From contig QIKY01000310.1 of the NCBI GenBank assembly GCA_003233175.1, forward strand, positions 1 to 34,384: a stretch of DNA of 34,384 nt, given 5' to 3'. The first letter of the stretch is position 1. Each line of letters begins with the position of its first letter. Made by a program: the position numbers and the translations under genes. This DNA is from Planctomycetaceae bacterium. Its GTDB lineage: Bacteria; Planctomycetota; Planctomycetia; Pirellulales; Pirellulaceae. Shown here piece after piece: positions 1 through 7,864 of the stretch. A model generated the notes under the pieces. That model saw only the letters and a list, made by a program, of their open reading frames with translations, ran no database searches and was not told where the DNA came from.

Positions 1-86
1 TCACTCAGAGGAACAACCACGCCGTTACACGGCAATGAGTTTAACAATTCAAAACCACCAAGTCGTCACTAATTTCGCGAGCGGTC

Positions 87-109
87 CTAAGTTGTGTTAG
101 AAGGTATAA
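87..109. repeat. 23-bp dispersed repeat, copy 1
   Basis: This 23-nt string, containing TTGTGTTAGAAGG, recurs exactly at 26346-26368. The flanks of the two copies do not match beyond it. It contains a short palindrome, CTAA at 87-90 against TTAG at 97-100. It lies 23 bp beyond the stop codon of the minus-strand M20 gene, and the second copy also lies just beyond a minus-strand stop (prkA). I do not recognise the family. Confidence 0.7.
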
Positions 110-131
110 AGAGCCCTTTGCTCCAACGGTC

Positions 132-1322
132 CTAACCGCCGGCTGGGTGCGTGGCGAATTCGTACAGGATGTCGGCGGCGCGGGAGAGTTGGGCTTCCTC
201 CACCCATTCATCGACGGTGTGTGCTTGGCCGATGTCGCCGGGGCCAAACACAACCACCGAAGCGCCGGCGGGCCCAAAGGCGGCGGCGTCGGTGCCATAC
301 AGCACGCCGATCGGTTTGGAGGCCACGCCTTGGCGTTTGGCGGCGGCGCACATTTCGACAGCCAGCGCGTCGTTGTTGTCGTCGGGCAGACCAGCCGCGT
401 GCAAATAGGCCATCTCGAATTCAAACGCCCCGGCGCCAACTTCGGCAACCAGAAAGTCATGTACATGCCGCACGGCGGCGTCGGGGTCTTCGCCGGGCAG
501 CAGGCGGCGGTCGAGTTGGATGACGCATTCGTCGGGAACGGTGTTTACGCTTATGCCGCCGCTGATCACGCCGACGCTCAACGTCGGCCGTCCCACCAAG
601 GGATGCTCTCCAAGTTCCGACACGATTTCCTTTTGGTAGCGGTCGAGCGCCGAAAGGATCGGCCCCATTTTGCAAATGGCGTTCTCGCCCAACTCAGGGC
701 GGGAGCTATGAACCGCCTTGCCGCGAGTGCGGCACAACCAGCGTGAAACGCCCTTGTGAGCCACCACCACGTCGAGCGACGTCGGCTCCGCGACGATGAT
801 GGCGTCGGGCATGCGGGGCAGCAGTTTCGATTCTCCCGACTCCCAAAGTCGGACCAAATCCGTGGCGCCCGTAAAACCGAACTCCTCATTCACGCTACAG
901 GCCATCAGGAGCGAACCCTGAAGTTTTTCCGGCTCGGCCGCCAGGCGTTCAAAAGCAGCCAGCATGGAAGCCATGCCGCCTTTGATATCGCAGGCGCCGC
1001 GTCCATAAATGCGGCCATCGCGGCGGAGCGGCGTCCAGGGTTCGATGGTCATGCCCTCGACCGGCACGGTGTCTTGATGGACTTCAAACATCAGCAGCCG
1101 TCCGCCATTCTGGGCGGAGCGGGGTCCGTCAATGCGGGCGATGATGTTATCGCGGCGCGGTTCGACCGTGATTCTCTCAAAGGCGGCGCCGATCCCGGAA
1201 AAAAACCGCTCCAGGTATTCGGTCACTCGGTATTCCAGGTATTGGTCGCCTTGAACGTTGCGCCCCATTGGGTTGACGCTCGGCAGGCTGACCAAATCAC
1301 AAAGCGTTTGCACGACATCCAT
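132..1322 (-). CDS. M20-family metallopeptidase (ArgE/DapE-like deacylase)
   Basis: A 396-residue cytoplasmic amidohydrolase of the M20 family, which uses two zinc ions to cleave N-acyl amino acids; relatives are acetylornithine deacetylase (ArgE) and succinyl-diaminopimelate desuccinylase (DapE). The family signature is complete, counting from the ATG at 1322: His82-x-Asp84 in a VHQDTVP segment, bridging Asp112 in GRGACDIKGG, catalytic Glu146 and ligand Glu147 in NEEFG, Glu179 in AEPTS, and His368 in QAHTVDEW. The dimerisation domain lies between about residues 190 and 290. The frame opens with GTG at 1334, but the GAGGAG Shine-Dalgarno sequence ends one base before it, so the TTG at 1325 or the ATG at 1322 is likelier. 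The gene stands alone, so ArgE, DapE or another deacylase cannot be told apart. Confidence 0.9.
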   Translation of the reverse strand: MDVVQTLCDLVSLPSVNPMGRNVQGDQYLEYRVTEYLERFFSGIGAAFERITVEPRRDNIIARIDGPRSAQNGGRLLMFEVHQDTVPVEGMTIEPWTPLRRDGRIYGRGACDIKGGMASMLAAFERLAAEPEKLQGSLLMACSVNEEFGFTGATDLVRLWESGESKLLPRMPDAIIVAEPTSLDVVVAHKGVSRWLCRTRGKAVHSSRPELGENAICKMGPILSALDRYQKEIVSELGEHPLVGRPTLSVGVISGGISVNTVPDECVIQLDRRLLPGEDPDAAVRHVHDFLVAEVGAGAFEFEMAYLHAAGLPDDNNDALAVEMCAAAKRQGVASKPIGVLYGTDAAAFGPAGASVVVFGPGDIGQAHTVDEWVEEAQLSRAADILYEFATHPAGG

Positions 1323-1350
1323 CAAGATAGACACTCCTCAGCAAAGATCC

Positions 1351-1384
1351 AATTGCCAGCCAGACCGAATTGCCAGCCCGACCG
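1351..1384. repeat. 17-bp tandem duplication
   Basis: Two adjacent 17-bp units starting AATTGCCAGCC, at 1351-1367 and 1368-1384, differ at one base. They lie about 30 bp upstream of the M20 gene start, where they could affect its promoter. A replication-slippage origin is as likely as a function. Confidence 0.7.
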
Positions 1385-1669
1385 AGATATTGTGCCCTTT
1401 CCCGTAGCGGAACACAAATGGGTGAATTGCCAACAGGGGATTTCGCGAACCGCCTCGTTCGAGACAATTCTCTTGCGATGCACTGGTTCAGCGGGGCGTT
1501 GCGTTTGGGCGTGTTGGAGTTAGTGAGTTCTCGCGTCCGCTCCTTCATATTCGCCTCTAGTCAATCGGGGCTGCTTATGGTTACAATCGGCATTGGATTT
1601 TGCCGCTGCGAAGGCGGCCGGAAGGCGGTTGGCTGCGGCTGCCGCAACAATAATCAACCCTTTGCTCCT

Positions 1670-1711
1670 GAACGACGAAGTTCGTTGTTCGCATAAACTT
1701 CGTTGTTCGCA
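1670..1711. repeat. Direct/inverted repeat just upstream of rpmG
   Basis: GAACGACGAAG at 1670-1680 pairs with CTTCGTTGTTC at 1698-1708 (10 of 11 positions). The 13-mer TTCGTTGTTCGCA also occurs as a direct repeat at 1681-1693 and 1699-1711. The RNA could therefore form alternative hairpins within 75 bases of the L33 start codon. Leader structures are common for ribosomal-protein genes, but I do not recognise this one. Confidence 0.45.
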
Positions 1712-1742
1712 AAAACAACGCCTCTTGAGCGGGATAAATTCC

Positions 1743-1907
1743 ATGGCGAAAAGCAAAAAGAAGGCCGAATCCGTTTTTTTGGTCTGTGAAGAAACGGGCG
1801 ACTACAACTACACCATTCGTCGTAAATCGGGCGGTGAGAAGCTGAAGTTGAAGAAGTACTCTCCCCGGCTGCGGCGCCACACGGTGCATGTGGAAAAGAA
1901 AAAGTAG
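1743..1907 (+). CDS. rpmG: 50S ribosomal protein L33
   Basis: A 54-residue basic protein beginning MAKSKKK and ending VHVEKKK. Its length, the LVCEETGDYNYT and KLKLKKYSPRLRRHTVH segments and the basic ends match ribosomal protein L33, a component of the large subunit near the E site. The zinc-type CxxC pairs are missing (only one Cys remains), so this is the zinc-independent form. The frame is open upstream to 1593, but family length and the start MAKSKKK fix the ATG at 1743; AGCGGGA about 9 bases upstream is a weak ribosome-binding site. It lies 47 bp before recJ on the same strand and could be co-transcribed with it. Confidence 0.9.
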   Translation: MAKSKKKAESVFLVCEETGDYNYTIRRKSGGEKLKLKKYSPRLRRHTVHVEKKK

Positions 1908-1954
1908 TTGCGGTTTGTCGGTAGTTTGTCGCCTTTTCCCCTTTGCAGGACGTT

Positions 1955-3733
1955 ATGGGTAAACGCTGGCATATTCGCGTTCACGATGAAGCCAAAATAT
2001 CGCTATTAGAGCGGCAGGCGGGCGTTTCGAGTGTGGTGGCCCAGTTGCTCGTAGCTCGCGGCGTGACCGACGCCAAGGCGGCGCGTACTTTCCTCGACGC
2101 CAAGCTCAACGACCTGCTCGATCCCGCCGAACTGCCCGGCGTGGTTGAAGCAGCCGATGTGATCGACGCGGCTGTAAAGGCGGCGAAGCGCATCGTCATT
2201 TATGGCGATTATGACGCCGACGGCATGACCGCCACGGCCATTCTCTATCGCTGTTTGAAACTGCTCGGGGCCGATGTCGGCTACCACGCGCCCAACCGCA
2301 TGACCGACGGCTACGGCCTCAACAACGACGCCCTGACAAAACTCGCCGCGCACGGCGCCAAGCTTGTCATAACGGTCGATTGCGGCATAACCAGCATCGA
2401 AGAGGCCGCCCATGCCAAGGAGTTGGGTCTGGAGTTGGTCATCACCGATCATCACCAATTCGGGCCCGCGCTCCCAGACGCCGCAGCCATTGTCCATCCT
2501 CGTTTGCCGGGGCGGCCCTATGCTTTTGGCGAACTTTGCGGCGCGGCGGTGGCTTTCAAACTGGCCTGGGCGCTGTGCCAAAAGGCCAGCGGTTCCGACC
2601 GCGTGAGTGACCGGCTGCGGGGCTTCCTTTTGTTGGCTGTCGGTTTGGCGGCCTTGGGAACCGTGGCCGATGTGGTGCCGCTGGTGAGTGAAAATCGAAT
2701 TCTGGTGCGGCATGGTCTGTTCATGTTGCGCGACAAGCCGCCGCCGGGTATCGCGGCCCTGATGCGAATCACGGGAATCGATAAAAAGCCGGCGCTTTCC
2801 AGCGAAGACATCGGCTTCACGCTGGCGCCGCGTTTGAACGCGGCGGGGCGTTTGGGGCAGGCGCAACTGGGTGTCGAACTGATGACCACCGACTCCGAAG
2901 AACGCGCCCAGGCGTTGGCGGAATATTTACACAACCTGAACGATAACCGCGTCAGCTTGGAGCGGAGTATTTACCTGGCCGCCAAAAAGCAGGCACAGGA
3001 AAAGTTCGACCCGCAAGCCGACGCCGCCTTGGTGCTCCACCACGCCGATTGGCACCCTGGCGTGATTGGCATCGTGGCCGGGCGGCTGGCGGAGAAATAC
3101 CATCGGCCGGTGGTGATGATCGCCGGCGAATCGTTGGGAGGTCGCTTGGCGGTCGGCTCCGCCCGAACGGCGGGCGGACTGAATCTTTACGACGCGTTGG
3201 TTTCCTGCGCCGATCATTTGGCGTCGTATGGCGGTCATGCCGCAGCGGCTGGTTTGAAAATCAAGCCGTCGTCGGTGGGCGCCTTTCGCGACGCCTTTCG
3301 GGAATTCGCAGCGCGGGAAATCGACGAACAAGATCGCGTGGCGGAGTTGCATATCGATGCGGAATCGCCTTTGAGTCAACTGAATTTGGGCGTCATTCGT
3401 CAGATCGAACAGTTGGCGCCGTTCGGAGCAGCCAACACCCGGCCGCTGCTCTGTGCGACGGGCGTACAACTGGCCGGTCCGCCGAAACAGATGGGCGGCG
3501 GCAACCGGCATTTAACCCTCCGGCTCAAGCAACACGGCGTGGCCATACGGGCGGTTGGTTTCGGCCAAGGCGACTCCCTGGAGGAAATCGCGGCGTTGGA
3601 AGACCGTCTGCTCGATGTCGCCTACCGGCCCGTGATCAACGACTGGCAAGGCCGGCAATCGGTGGAAATACATCTGGTCGATTGGAAGGTGAACGCCGAT
3701 GTCGCCGCCGACGTCACGACAGCCGACGCCTAA
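1955..3733 (+). CDS. recJ: Single-stranded-DNA-specific exonuclease RecJ
   Basis: A 592-residue DHH-superfamily nuclease that degrades single-stranded DNA 5' to 3' in recombination and mismatch repair. Counting from the ATG at 1955, the metal-binding motifs are DYDADG at 85-90, VDCG at 141-144 and DHH at 165-167. The C-terminal DHHA1 motif GGHAAAAG is near residue 426, followed by the nucleic-acid-binding domain. Length matches the family (E. coli RecJ is about 577 residues). A TTG at 1943 is in frame, but the ATG at 1955 has GCAGGA at a suitable distance. The 3' end overlaps pcm by 35 bp, suggesting translational coupling. Confidence 0.96.
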   Translation: MGKRWHIRVHDEAKISLLERQAGVSSVVAQLLVARGVTDAKAARTFLDAKLNDLLDPAELPGVVEAADVIDAAVKAAKRIVIYGDYDADGMTATAILYRCLKLLGADVGYHAPNRMTDGYGLNNDALTKLAAHGAKLVITVDCGITSIEEAAHAKELGLELVITDHHQFGPALPDAAAIVHPRLPGRPYAFGELCGAAVAFKLAWALCQKASGSDRVSDRLRGFLLLAVGLAALGTVADVVPLVSENRILVRHGLFMLRDKPPPGIAALMRITGIDKKPALSSEDIGFTLAPRLNAAGRLGQAQLGVELMTTDSEERAQALAEYLHNLNDNRVSLERSIYLAAKKQAQEKFDPQADAALVLHHADWHPGVIGIVAGRLAEKYHRPVVMIAGESLGGRLAVGSARTAGGLNLYDALVSCADHLASYGGHAAAAGLKIKPSSVGAFRDAFREFAAREIDEQDRVAELHIDAESPLSQLNLGVIRQIEQLAPFGAANTRPLLCATGVQLAGPPKQMGGGNRHLTLRLKQHGVAIRAVGFGQGDSLEEIAALEDRLLDVAYRPVINDWQGRQSVEIHLVDWKVNADVAADVTTADA

Positions 3734-4379
3734 CCACGCTCGCCAACGGCGCTTGGCCATGGTTGCGCACGACCTGCGCCGCGGCGGCATACGCGATGAA
3801 TCGGTGCTGGCGGCCATGGCCCGCGTTCCTCGCGAGGAATTTCTGCCCGACGAGTTTCGTTCGCAAGCTTACGACAACTGCGCACTCCCCATTGCTTGCG
3901 GGCAAACGATCAGCCAGCCGCTGATCGTGGCCATGATGACCGAAGCCTTGAAGCTGCGCGGCGGCGAACGCGTGTTGGAAATCGGCGCCGGCAGCGGGTA
4001 CCAGGCGGCCGTGTTGGCCGAATTGGCGGGCGAAGTGATCAGCCTCGAACGACACCCCGAATTGGCCGACGCCGCCCGACGCCGACTCCAGAGATTGGGC
4101 TACGAAAACGTGCGCGTCGTTCTGGCGGATGGGAGTTGGGGGCTGCCCGACGAAGCGCCCTTCGATTGCATTATTGTCACGGCGGCGGCCGAAGCGTGCC
4201 CGCCGGCGCTGCTCGAACAGCTGGGCATGGGAGGCCGGCTGGTCGGTCCGTTTGGACCCGCCGACGGCCAGGTGTTGCAGGTGATCAAAAAAACGCCGGC
4301 CGGTTTTGCCATCTCGAATTTAACATCTTGCCGATTCGTGCCGCTCGTTTCGGACTCAAGTACGCCGAGACGGCATTAG
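3699..4379 (+). CDS. pcm: Protein-L-isoaspartate O-methyltransferase
   Basis: A 226-residue SAM-dependent methyltransferase that repairs isoaspartyl damage in ageing proteins. Family landmarks are VPREEFLP (residues 43-50), ALPIACGQTISQPLIVAMM (62-80), SAM motif I VLEIGAGSGYQ (92-102), post-I SLERHPEL (115-122), FDCIIVTAAA (155-164) and the terminal RFVPLV (212-217). The start at 3699 has GGAAGG nine bases upstream, inside the end of recJ. The ATG at 3759 would give a more typical N-terminus but has no visible ribosome-binding site. The roughly 20 extra N-terminal residues are Pro/Arg-rich and not conserved. Confidence 0.95.
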   Translation: MSPPTSRQPTPNHARQRRLAMVAHDLRRGGIRDESVLAAMARVPREEFLPDEFRSQAYDNCALPIACGQTISQPLIVAMMTEALKLRGGERVLEIGAGSGYQAAVLAELAGEVISLERHPELADAARRRLQRLGYENVRVVLADGSWGLPDEAPFDCIIVTAAAEACPPALLEQLGMGGRLVGPFGPADGQVLQVIKKTPAGFAISNLTSCRFVPLVSDSSTPRRH

Positions 4380-4544
4380 GCAGGCTGGCGCCGACGCAAC
4401 GACTGTTGGTCGACCACAAATAGTGAGCCGCCCCCTTGGCTCTGGCTGGCGGGTCTGCCACAATGGCGAGTTTCCCGGAACGATTACAAAACGCATCTTG
4501 GCGGGCAACGCGCCGCCGCGGTTTATCCAGCTGGAGCTTCCTAT

Positions 4545-5618
4545 ATGTTCAAGACTTTCAGTCCACTCGCATTAAGTGTTTTGGGGCGTCAGAGTGAGTT
4601 GATTGAACTCGCGTTGACGTACCACTTCGAAGGCTTGGAAATCGACATGGAAGATTTCGCCAAGCGCGCCGAACTGCGCGGCTTGGATCACTCCCGCCGG
4701 CTCTTGGATAGCGCGAAAATCAAGATTGGCGAGTTTCCAATCACGACGCGTTGGGAATCGGAAGACATTGTTTTCGGCGTCGATCTCGACAAACTGCCGC
4801 GGCTCGCCGAAATAGCAAACTCGATCGGCGCCTACGGCGCGTATGTAACCGCCATGCCGGCTACAGACGCCATGTCGTATGAAGAGTGTCTGGAGTTTCA
4901 CCGGAAGCGCTTCACCGATATCGCTGCTGTATTTCACAAGCAAGGGCTCAAGTTCGGCATTGGGCTTCAGGCCGTGCCTTCCTACCGCGCTGATAAGAAA
5001 ACTCCGTTTATTTTCGAGGCGGCGCCGCTGTTACAGTTGATCGCGAGCGTCGACGTGCCGAATGTCGGCTTGGCGCTTGATACCTGGCAATGGCGGCTGG
5101 GCGGCGGCACGCTGGATCAACTGCGGGAACTCGGCGGCGACCGCATCGCGTGCGTGCGAATGTCGCACCCGGTGGGTGAAATCGGTGAGGAGCCCGACGA
5201 ACGCCAGCAAGATTTCCCCGGCCAAGAGGGCGATACGTTCAACCTGGAGGTGCTCAAACTCCTGGCGGAAATCGGCTACGACGGGCCTGTCACGCCCATT
5301 GCCCATCCTTCGCAATTCAAGGGTCGCACACGCGATAAGATCGTCCAAGGCGCGGCGGAAGGACTCAACATAATGTGGGAAGCGGCGGGCTTGTGTCCCG
5401 TGGAAGACGAAGAAGAAGGCGTTGCCGCCACACCCGTTAAAAAAGAAGGCGTTGCCGCCACACCCGTTAAAAAAGAAGGCGTTGCCGCCACGCCCGTTAA
5501 AGAAGAAGGCGTTAAAGAAGAAGGCGTTAAAGAAGAAGGCGTTGCCGCCAAGTCGGTTGAAGAAGAAGGCGCCGACAGCACCGCTGAAAAGAGCGCGGTT
5601 GGCGAGCAGGAAGCCTAA
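4545..5618 (+). CDS. Xylose isomerase-like TIM-barrel protein with repetitive tail
   Basis: A 357-residue protein. Residues 1 to about 285 resemble the sugar phosphate isomerase/epimerase TIM-barrel family (AP endonuclease family 2 fold): an N-terminal strand SPLALSVLG, GLEIDMEDF, KIGEFPITTRWE, LKFGIGLQAVPSY, NVGLALDTWQW and a late ITPIAHP-like strand (VTPIAHP). Such enzymes bind a divalent metal and act on sugars or cyclitols; the substrate cannot be told here. No signal peptide is visible. From about residue 289 the protein becomes a low-complexity Lys/Glu/Ala/Val tail encoded by a DNA minisatellite (see 5421-5570). GGAG lies nine bases upstream of the ATG. It stands alone on the plus strand and is convergent with the next gene. 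Confidence 0.8.
   Translation: MFKTFSPLALSVLGRQSELIELALTYHFEGLEIDMEDFAKRAELRGLDHSRRLLDSAKIKIGEFPITTRWESEDIVFGVDLDKLPRLAEIANSIGAYGAYVTAMPATDAMSYEECLEFHRKRFTDIAAVFHKQGLKFGIGLQAVPSYRADKKTPFIFEAAPLLQLIASVDVPNVGLALDTWQWRLGGGTLDQLRELGGDRIACVRMSHPVGEIGEEPDERQQDFPGQEGDTFNLEVLKLLAEIGYDGPVTPIAHPSQFKGRTRDKIVQGAAEGLNIMWEAAGLCPVEDEEEGVAATPVKKEGVAATPVKKEGVAATPVKEEGVKEEGVKEEGVAAKSVEEEGADSTAEKSAVGEQEA
5421..5570 (+). repeat. In-frame coding minisatellite (30-bp and 15-bp units)
   Basis: Three 30-bp units at 5421-5450, 5451-5480 and 5481-5510 are followed by two 15-bp half-units (5511-5525, 5526-5540) and a diverged 30-bp unit (5541-5570). Units 1 and 2 are identical and unit 3 differs at two bases. Each full unit encodes a ten-residue repeat of the type VAATPVKKEG; each half-unit encodes VKEEG. 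All units are multiples of three, so copy-number changes keep the frame. Near-identity at DNA level indicates recent slippage. Confidence 0.95.
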
Positions 5619-5690
5619 TTCGACCACGACGCTTTCTGGTTGAAGCATCCTTTTTTGCTAACCGCTTTGCTGAACTATTTGTGACTCAAA

Positions 5691-5705
5691 AGAAGCCGGG
5701 CTTCT
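5691..5705 (-). terminator. Possible terminator hairpin after the SxtJ-like gene
   Basis: AGAAGCC and GGCTTCT form a compact inverted repeat about 48 bp beyond the stop codon of the minus-strand gene. Read on that strand it runs into a short TTTT. The stem is short and the T-tract weak, so this is tentative. It lies between two convergent genes, where termination is expected. Confidence 0.3.
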
Positions 5706-5752
5706 CGCGCCGCCAATTCAGAAACGCATTGCTCTACGTTTTCTAAAGTTTT

Positions 5753-6160
5753 CTAAAACTGCCGGAAATAACTGGCGGCGTCTTTGGGAGGTTCTTTTTT
5801 CCGCCAGTACGTTTTGGCCCGCCTATCGAGTTTGAGTTGCAGGGCGTCGCGTTTCACGCATCGCATGAGTATCGCGAGGGGCAAAAAACAACCAAAGTAA
5901 ATGAGCAGCATCGCCATTTCGCCGAGCACTACGCCGAACGGCATTGCCGCCAGCGAAAACGCCACGAAAAGCGGTTTCAGCGATTGCGGCGCGGCCCAGC
6001 CGAGAATGGCGCCTCCCAGCCCGATTGCCGCCAGAATCAGCACGATAGGCCAGCCGCCTCCCCAAACCCAACCCAACGTCGGCAGAGCAACGAGGCAAAC
6101 GGCGCCAAACTGCCGCAGTTGCCGGTCGGTTGGATTCCAATTGATTTCAACAAGTTTCAT
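5753..6160 (-). CDS. SxtJ-family small membrane protein
   Basis: A 135-residue inner-membrane protein starting MKLVEINWNPTDRQLRQFG, which I recognise as the SxtJ family, named after a saxitoxin-cluster gene but widespread and of unknown function. There are about three hydrophobic stretches: roughly residues 20-35, 38-55 and 62-96 (the last probably two helices), then a basic tail (KLDRRAKTYWRKKEPPKD). The frame is open further upstream to 6253, but family alignment and a GAAG five bases before the ATG favour 6160. The last codons and the stop lie in a tandem GTTTTCTAAA repeat (5738-5757). In planctomycetes SxtJ genes often sit beside small DUF5989 genes; I see none here. Confidence 0.75.
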   Translation of the reverse strand: MKLVEINWNPTDRQLRQFGAVCLVALPTLGWVWGGGWPIVLILAAIGLGGAILGWAAPQSLKPLFVAFSLAAMPFGVVLGEMAMLLIYFGCFLPLAILMRCVKRDALQLKLDRRAKTYWRKKEPPKDAASYFRQF

Positions 6161-6448
6161 CGCTGCTTCGATTTTCAGTAACCGTTCACGGATTTTGAAC
6201 TGTCGGCTGGATGTTATCGCAATTTCCCGCCGCGCCGGCGGAAGTTCAGACATTGCTCGGCGGTTTCCGGGCGGGCGTTTCCCGCCTTCGTAACCGTATA
6301 TCGGTTATTCGCTGTGGGATCGATTGTTATTGTAAATTCCCGTAGCGCCGTGAACAGTTACGATTTTCATTCCAAGGCGAGCGGGAGGTGATAGGCGCCA
6401 ACCGAGTTTTCCCCTCCTCTGAAGGGGGAAACCCTATTTCGTCGCTTC

Positions 6449-7315
6449 CTAATGAAAGAGGAACACCGGAATGGGGCTCCTGGCCAATACGCTCTCGGTG
6501 ACCGAGCCGATGAAAAACTCCTCAATTTTTGAATGCCCGTGCGAACCCATGACCAATAACCCAACGTTCAAGGCTTCTGCTTTCTTCAAAATGGCGGTAG
6601 CGACATTTTCTTCAGCCACAATCCGGTGAGACTCCGCGGGAATATCGTGGAACGACAGAAATTCCACGGCGCGATGGGCGGTTTTGGCGGCGTCCAGCGA
6701 AGATGCGGTATGAACCGTGGCGATATGCACATCGCCCAAATGGCTGAGTCCTGAAGCGGAAAAAAGCTGCAATGCTCGCGCCGCTTGGCGGCTGCCATCG
6801 TAGGCAATCAGCACGCCTTGCGATGGGGCTTCAGGCTCAGGAGCATGGAGCTTTGTTGTTAGGACGGGCTTTGTCGCGACGACGACCGGGCGAGGCGTGG
6901 CTCGCAGAATATCCGCCAGGGTATTGCATGGTTGTTGGTGGGCTCCGGCACGGAAGTGAGTTTGGCGGCCCAGCATGATCAGGTCGTAGCGTTCCGCTTC
7001 GAGCAAGAATTGTTCGCCGGGGCGGCCTTCCTCTGTCAGCTCTTTGTAAGCGACTCCCGCATCGCCGCAGCGGGTGGCGAATTGGCCCAGAATTTGTTCC
7101 GCATGGCGGCGTTCCTCGTCCATTTGCATGTCGTAGGCTTGACGATAGCTGGGCGGGATTCGATTCCTGGCGTGTGCGCCGCGAATCGTAGGTTCATCAA
7201 TGACCGCCAAACCAACCAGCAGGCTATCGAACCGCTGGGCCCAGGCGACGCCCAAATCGATAGCCGCCGCGCTGGCGGGAGAGCCGTCGAGCCCGATCAG
7301 AATAGTTTTTAACAA
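6449..7315 (-). CDS. Tandem universal stress protein (UspA family)
   Basis: A 288-residue cytoplasmic protein made of two Usp domains. Domain 1 (about 1-145) starts TILIGLDGSPASAAAIDLG; domain 2 (about 160-288) starts GVLIAYDGSRQAARAL. Domain 2 keeps the ATP-binding pattern G-x2-G-x9-G-S (residues 257-271, GSHG...IGS); domain 1 lacks it, so it probably does not bind ATP. The frame is open much further upstream but those codons overlap the preceding gene. AGGGAG lies six bases before the TTG at 7315 and three before the GTG at 7318, so one of these is the start. A weak GC hairpin (6408-6431) follows the stop. It ends the sigma factor/AIM24 gene string and may be co-transcribed. Confidence 0.9.
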   Translation of the reverse strand: MLKTILIGLDGSPASAAAIDLGVAWAQRFDSLLVGLAVIDEPTIRGAHARNRIPPSYRQAYDMQMDEERRHAEQILGQFATRCGDAGVAYKELTEEGRPGEQFLLEAERYDLIMLGRQTHFRAGAHQQPCNTLADILRATPRPVVVATKPVLTTKLHAPEPEAPSQGVLIAYDGSRQAARALQLFSASGLSHLGDVHIATVHTASSLDAAKTAHRAVEFLSFHDIPAESHRIVAEENVATAILKKAEALNVGLLVMGSHGHSKIEEFFIGSVTESVLARSPIPVFLFH

Positions 7316-7368
7316 CACAAACTCCCTGGGAAATCCGGGACGAACCAGACACCGGCGCCGCTCCCGGC

Positions 7369-7863
7369 TCACCGCGAACTGGAGTCTTTGCGTAGAAAGC
7401 CGGCGCTGGACTGAAAGTATTTCGTACGGCGAGTGGCGGCTGCGGCGTCTGTTTCGTCGCGGCGTTGCTTGAGGTCGTCGAGATTGGCCAGGCAAAATCG
7501 GCAACCGCTGACTTGCGTGTGGAATTCGATGAAGTCGGCCACGTCTTGACCGGCCACGCCGAGCAAGTAGCTGCCCAACTGCTCCCGCGTCGGGCAACTC
7601 AATCGCCCCCGCCGCCAGATTTCCCCCAACGAGTGAACCCCGGCGTCGCGCCGCCGCAAAACCGCCGCCAATTGCTCCACCAGCTTTGGTTCGGCGCGGA
7701 GCACGGCTTCAATACGCGACATTTCAGCCGCCGCCAAACCTTCATCGACATACGCTTCCAGTTCAGCCATGCTGACGCCAACGCTAGCAATCTGAGCGTT
7801 ATCGTTATCGCTTGGCGGAGCTTCGTCTTGCGAAGATTCTTCTTGGGGAGTGTTTTCTGACAA
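7369..7863 (-). CDS. Small Cys/His protein, possible zinc anti-sigma factor
   Basis: A 164-residue soluble protein. The N-terminal 30 residues are acidic and Ser-rich; the rest is helical, with Cys90 in RLSCPTREQLGSYLLG and a His115-x5-Cys121-x2-Cys124 cluster (EFH...CRFCLANLDDL). Zinc anti-sigma factors carry a similar H-x3-C-x2-C cluster, and the ECF sigma gene lies two genes upstream, so a zinc-binding sigma regulator is a reasonable guess. No membrane segment is present. I chose the TTG at 7863 because the AIM24 stop codon ends one base before it (TAA-A-TTG), indicating coupled translation; the next ATG in frame is 7770. Not assigned to a named family with certainty. Confidence 0.65.
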   Translation of the reverse strand: MSENTPQEESSQDEAPPSDNDNAQIASVGVSMAELEAYVDEGLAAAEMSRIEAVLRAEPKLVEQLAAVLRRRDAGVHSLGEIWRRGRLSCPTREQLGSYLLGVAGQDVADFIEFHTQVSGCRFCLANLDDLKQRRDETDAAAATRRTKYFQSSAGFLRKDSSSR

Positions 7864-7864
7864 T

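Larger units (their letters stand above)
1335..1742. other. Intergenic region upstream of rpmG
   Basis: About 400 bp separate the M20 gene (-) from rpmG (+), so promoters for both should lie here. I see no gene. Two small repeat structures are present: a 17-bp tandem duplication at 1351-1384, and a direct/inverted repeat cluster at 1670-1711 directly before rpmG. No sigma-70 promoter stands out clearly enough to name. Confidence 0.6.

Noticed and set aside
2006..2866. A 286-codon minus-strand open frame inside recJ
   Set aside because: It is antisense to the DHH catalytic domain of RecJ. Long antisense frames are expected in GC-rich coding DNA, and it has no family features.
5421..5570. Minus-strand frame through the minisatellite giving FFFN repeats
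   Set aside because: It is only the antisense of the Lys/Glu tail repeat, and the plus-strand frame continues an intact TIM-barrel protein.
7319..7597. N-terminal extension of the universal stress protein
   Set aside because: The frame stays open, but the extra residues are Arg-rich, overlap the preceding gene and lack family similarity. The Usp domain starts right after a good ribosome-binding site.
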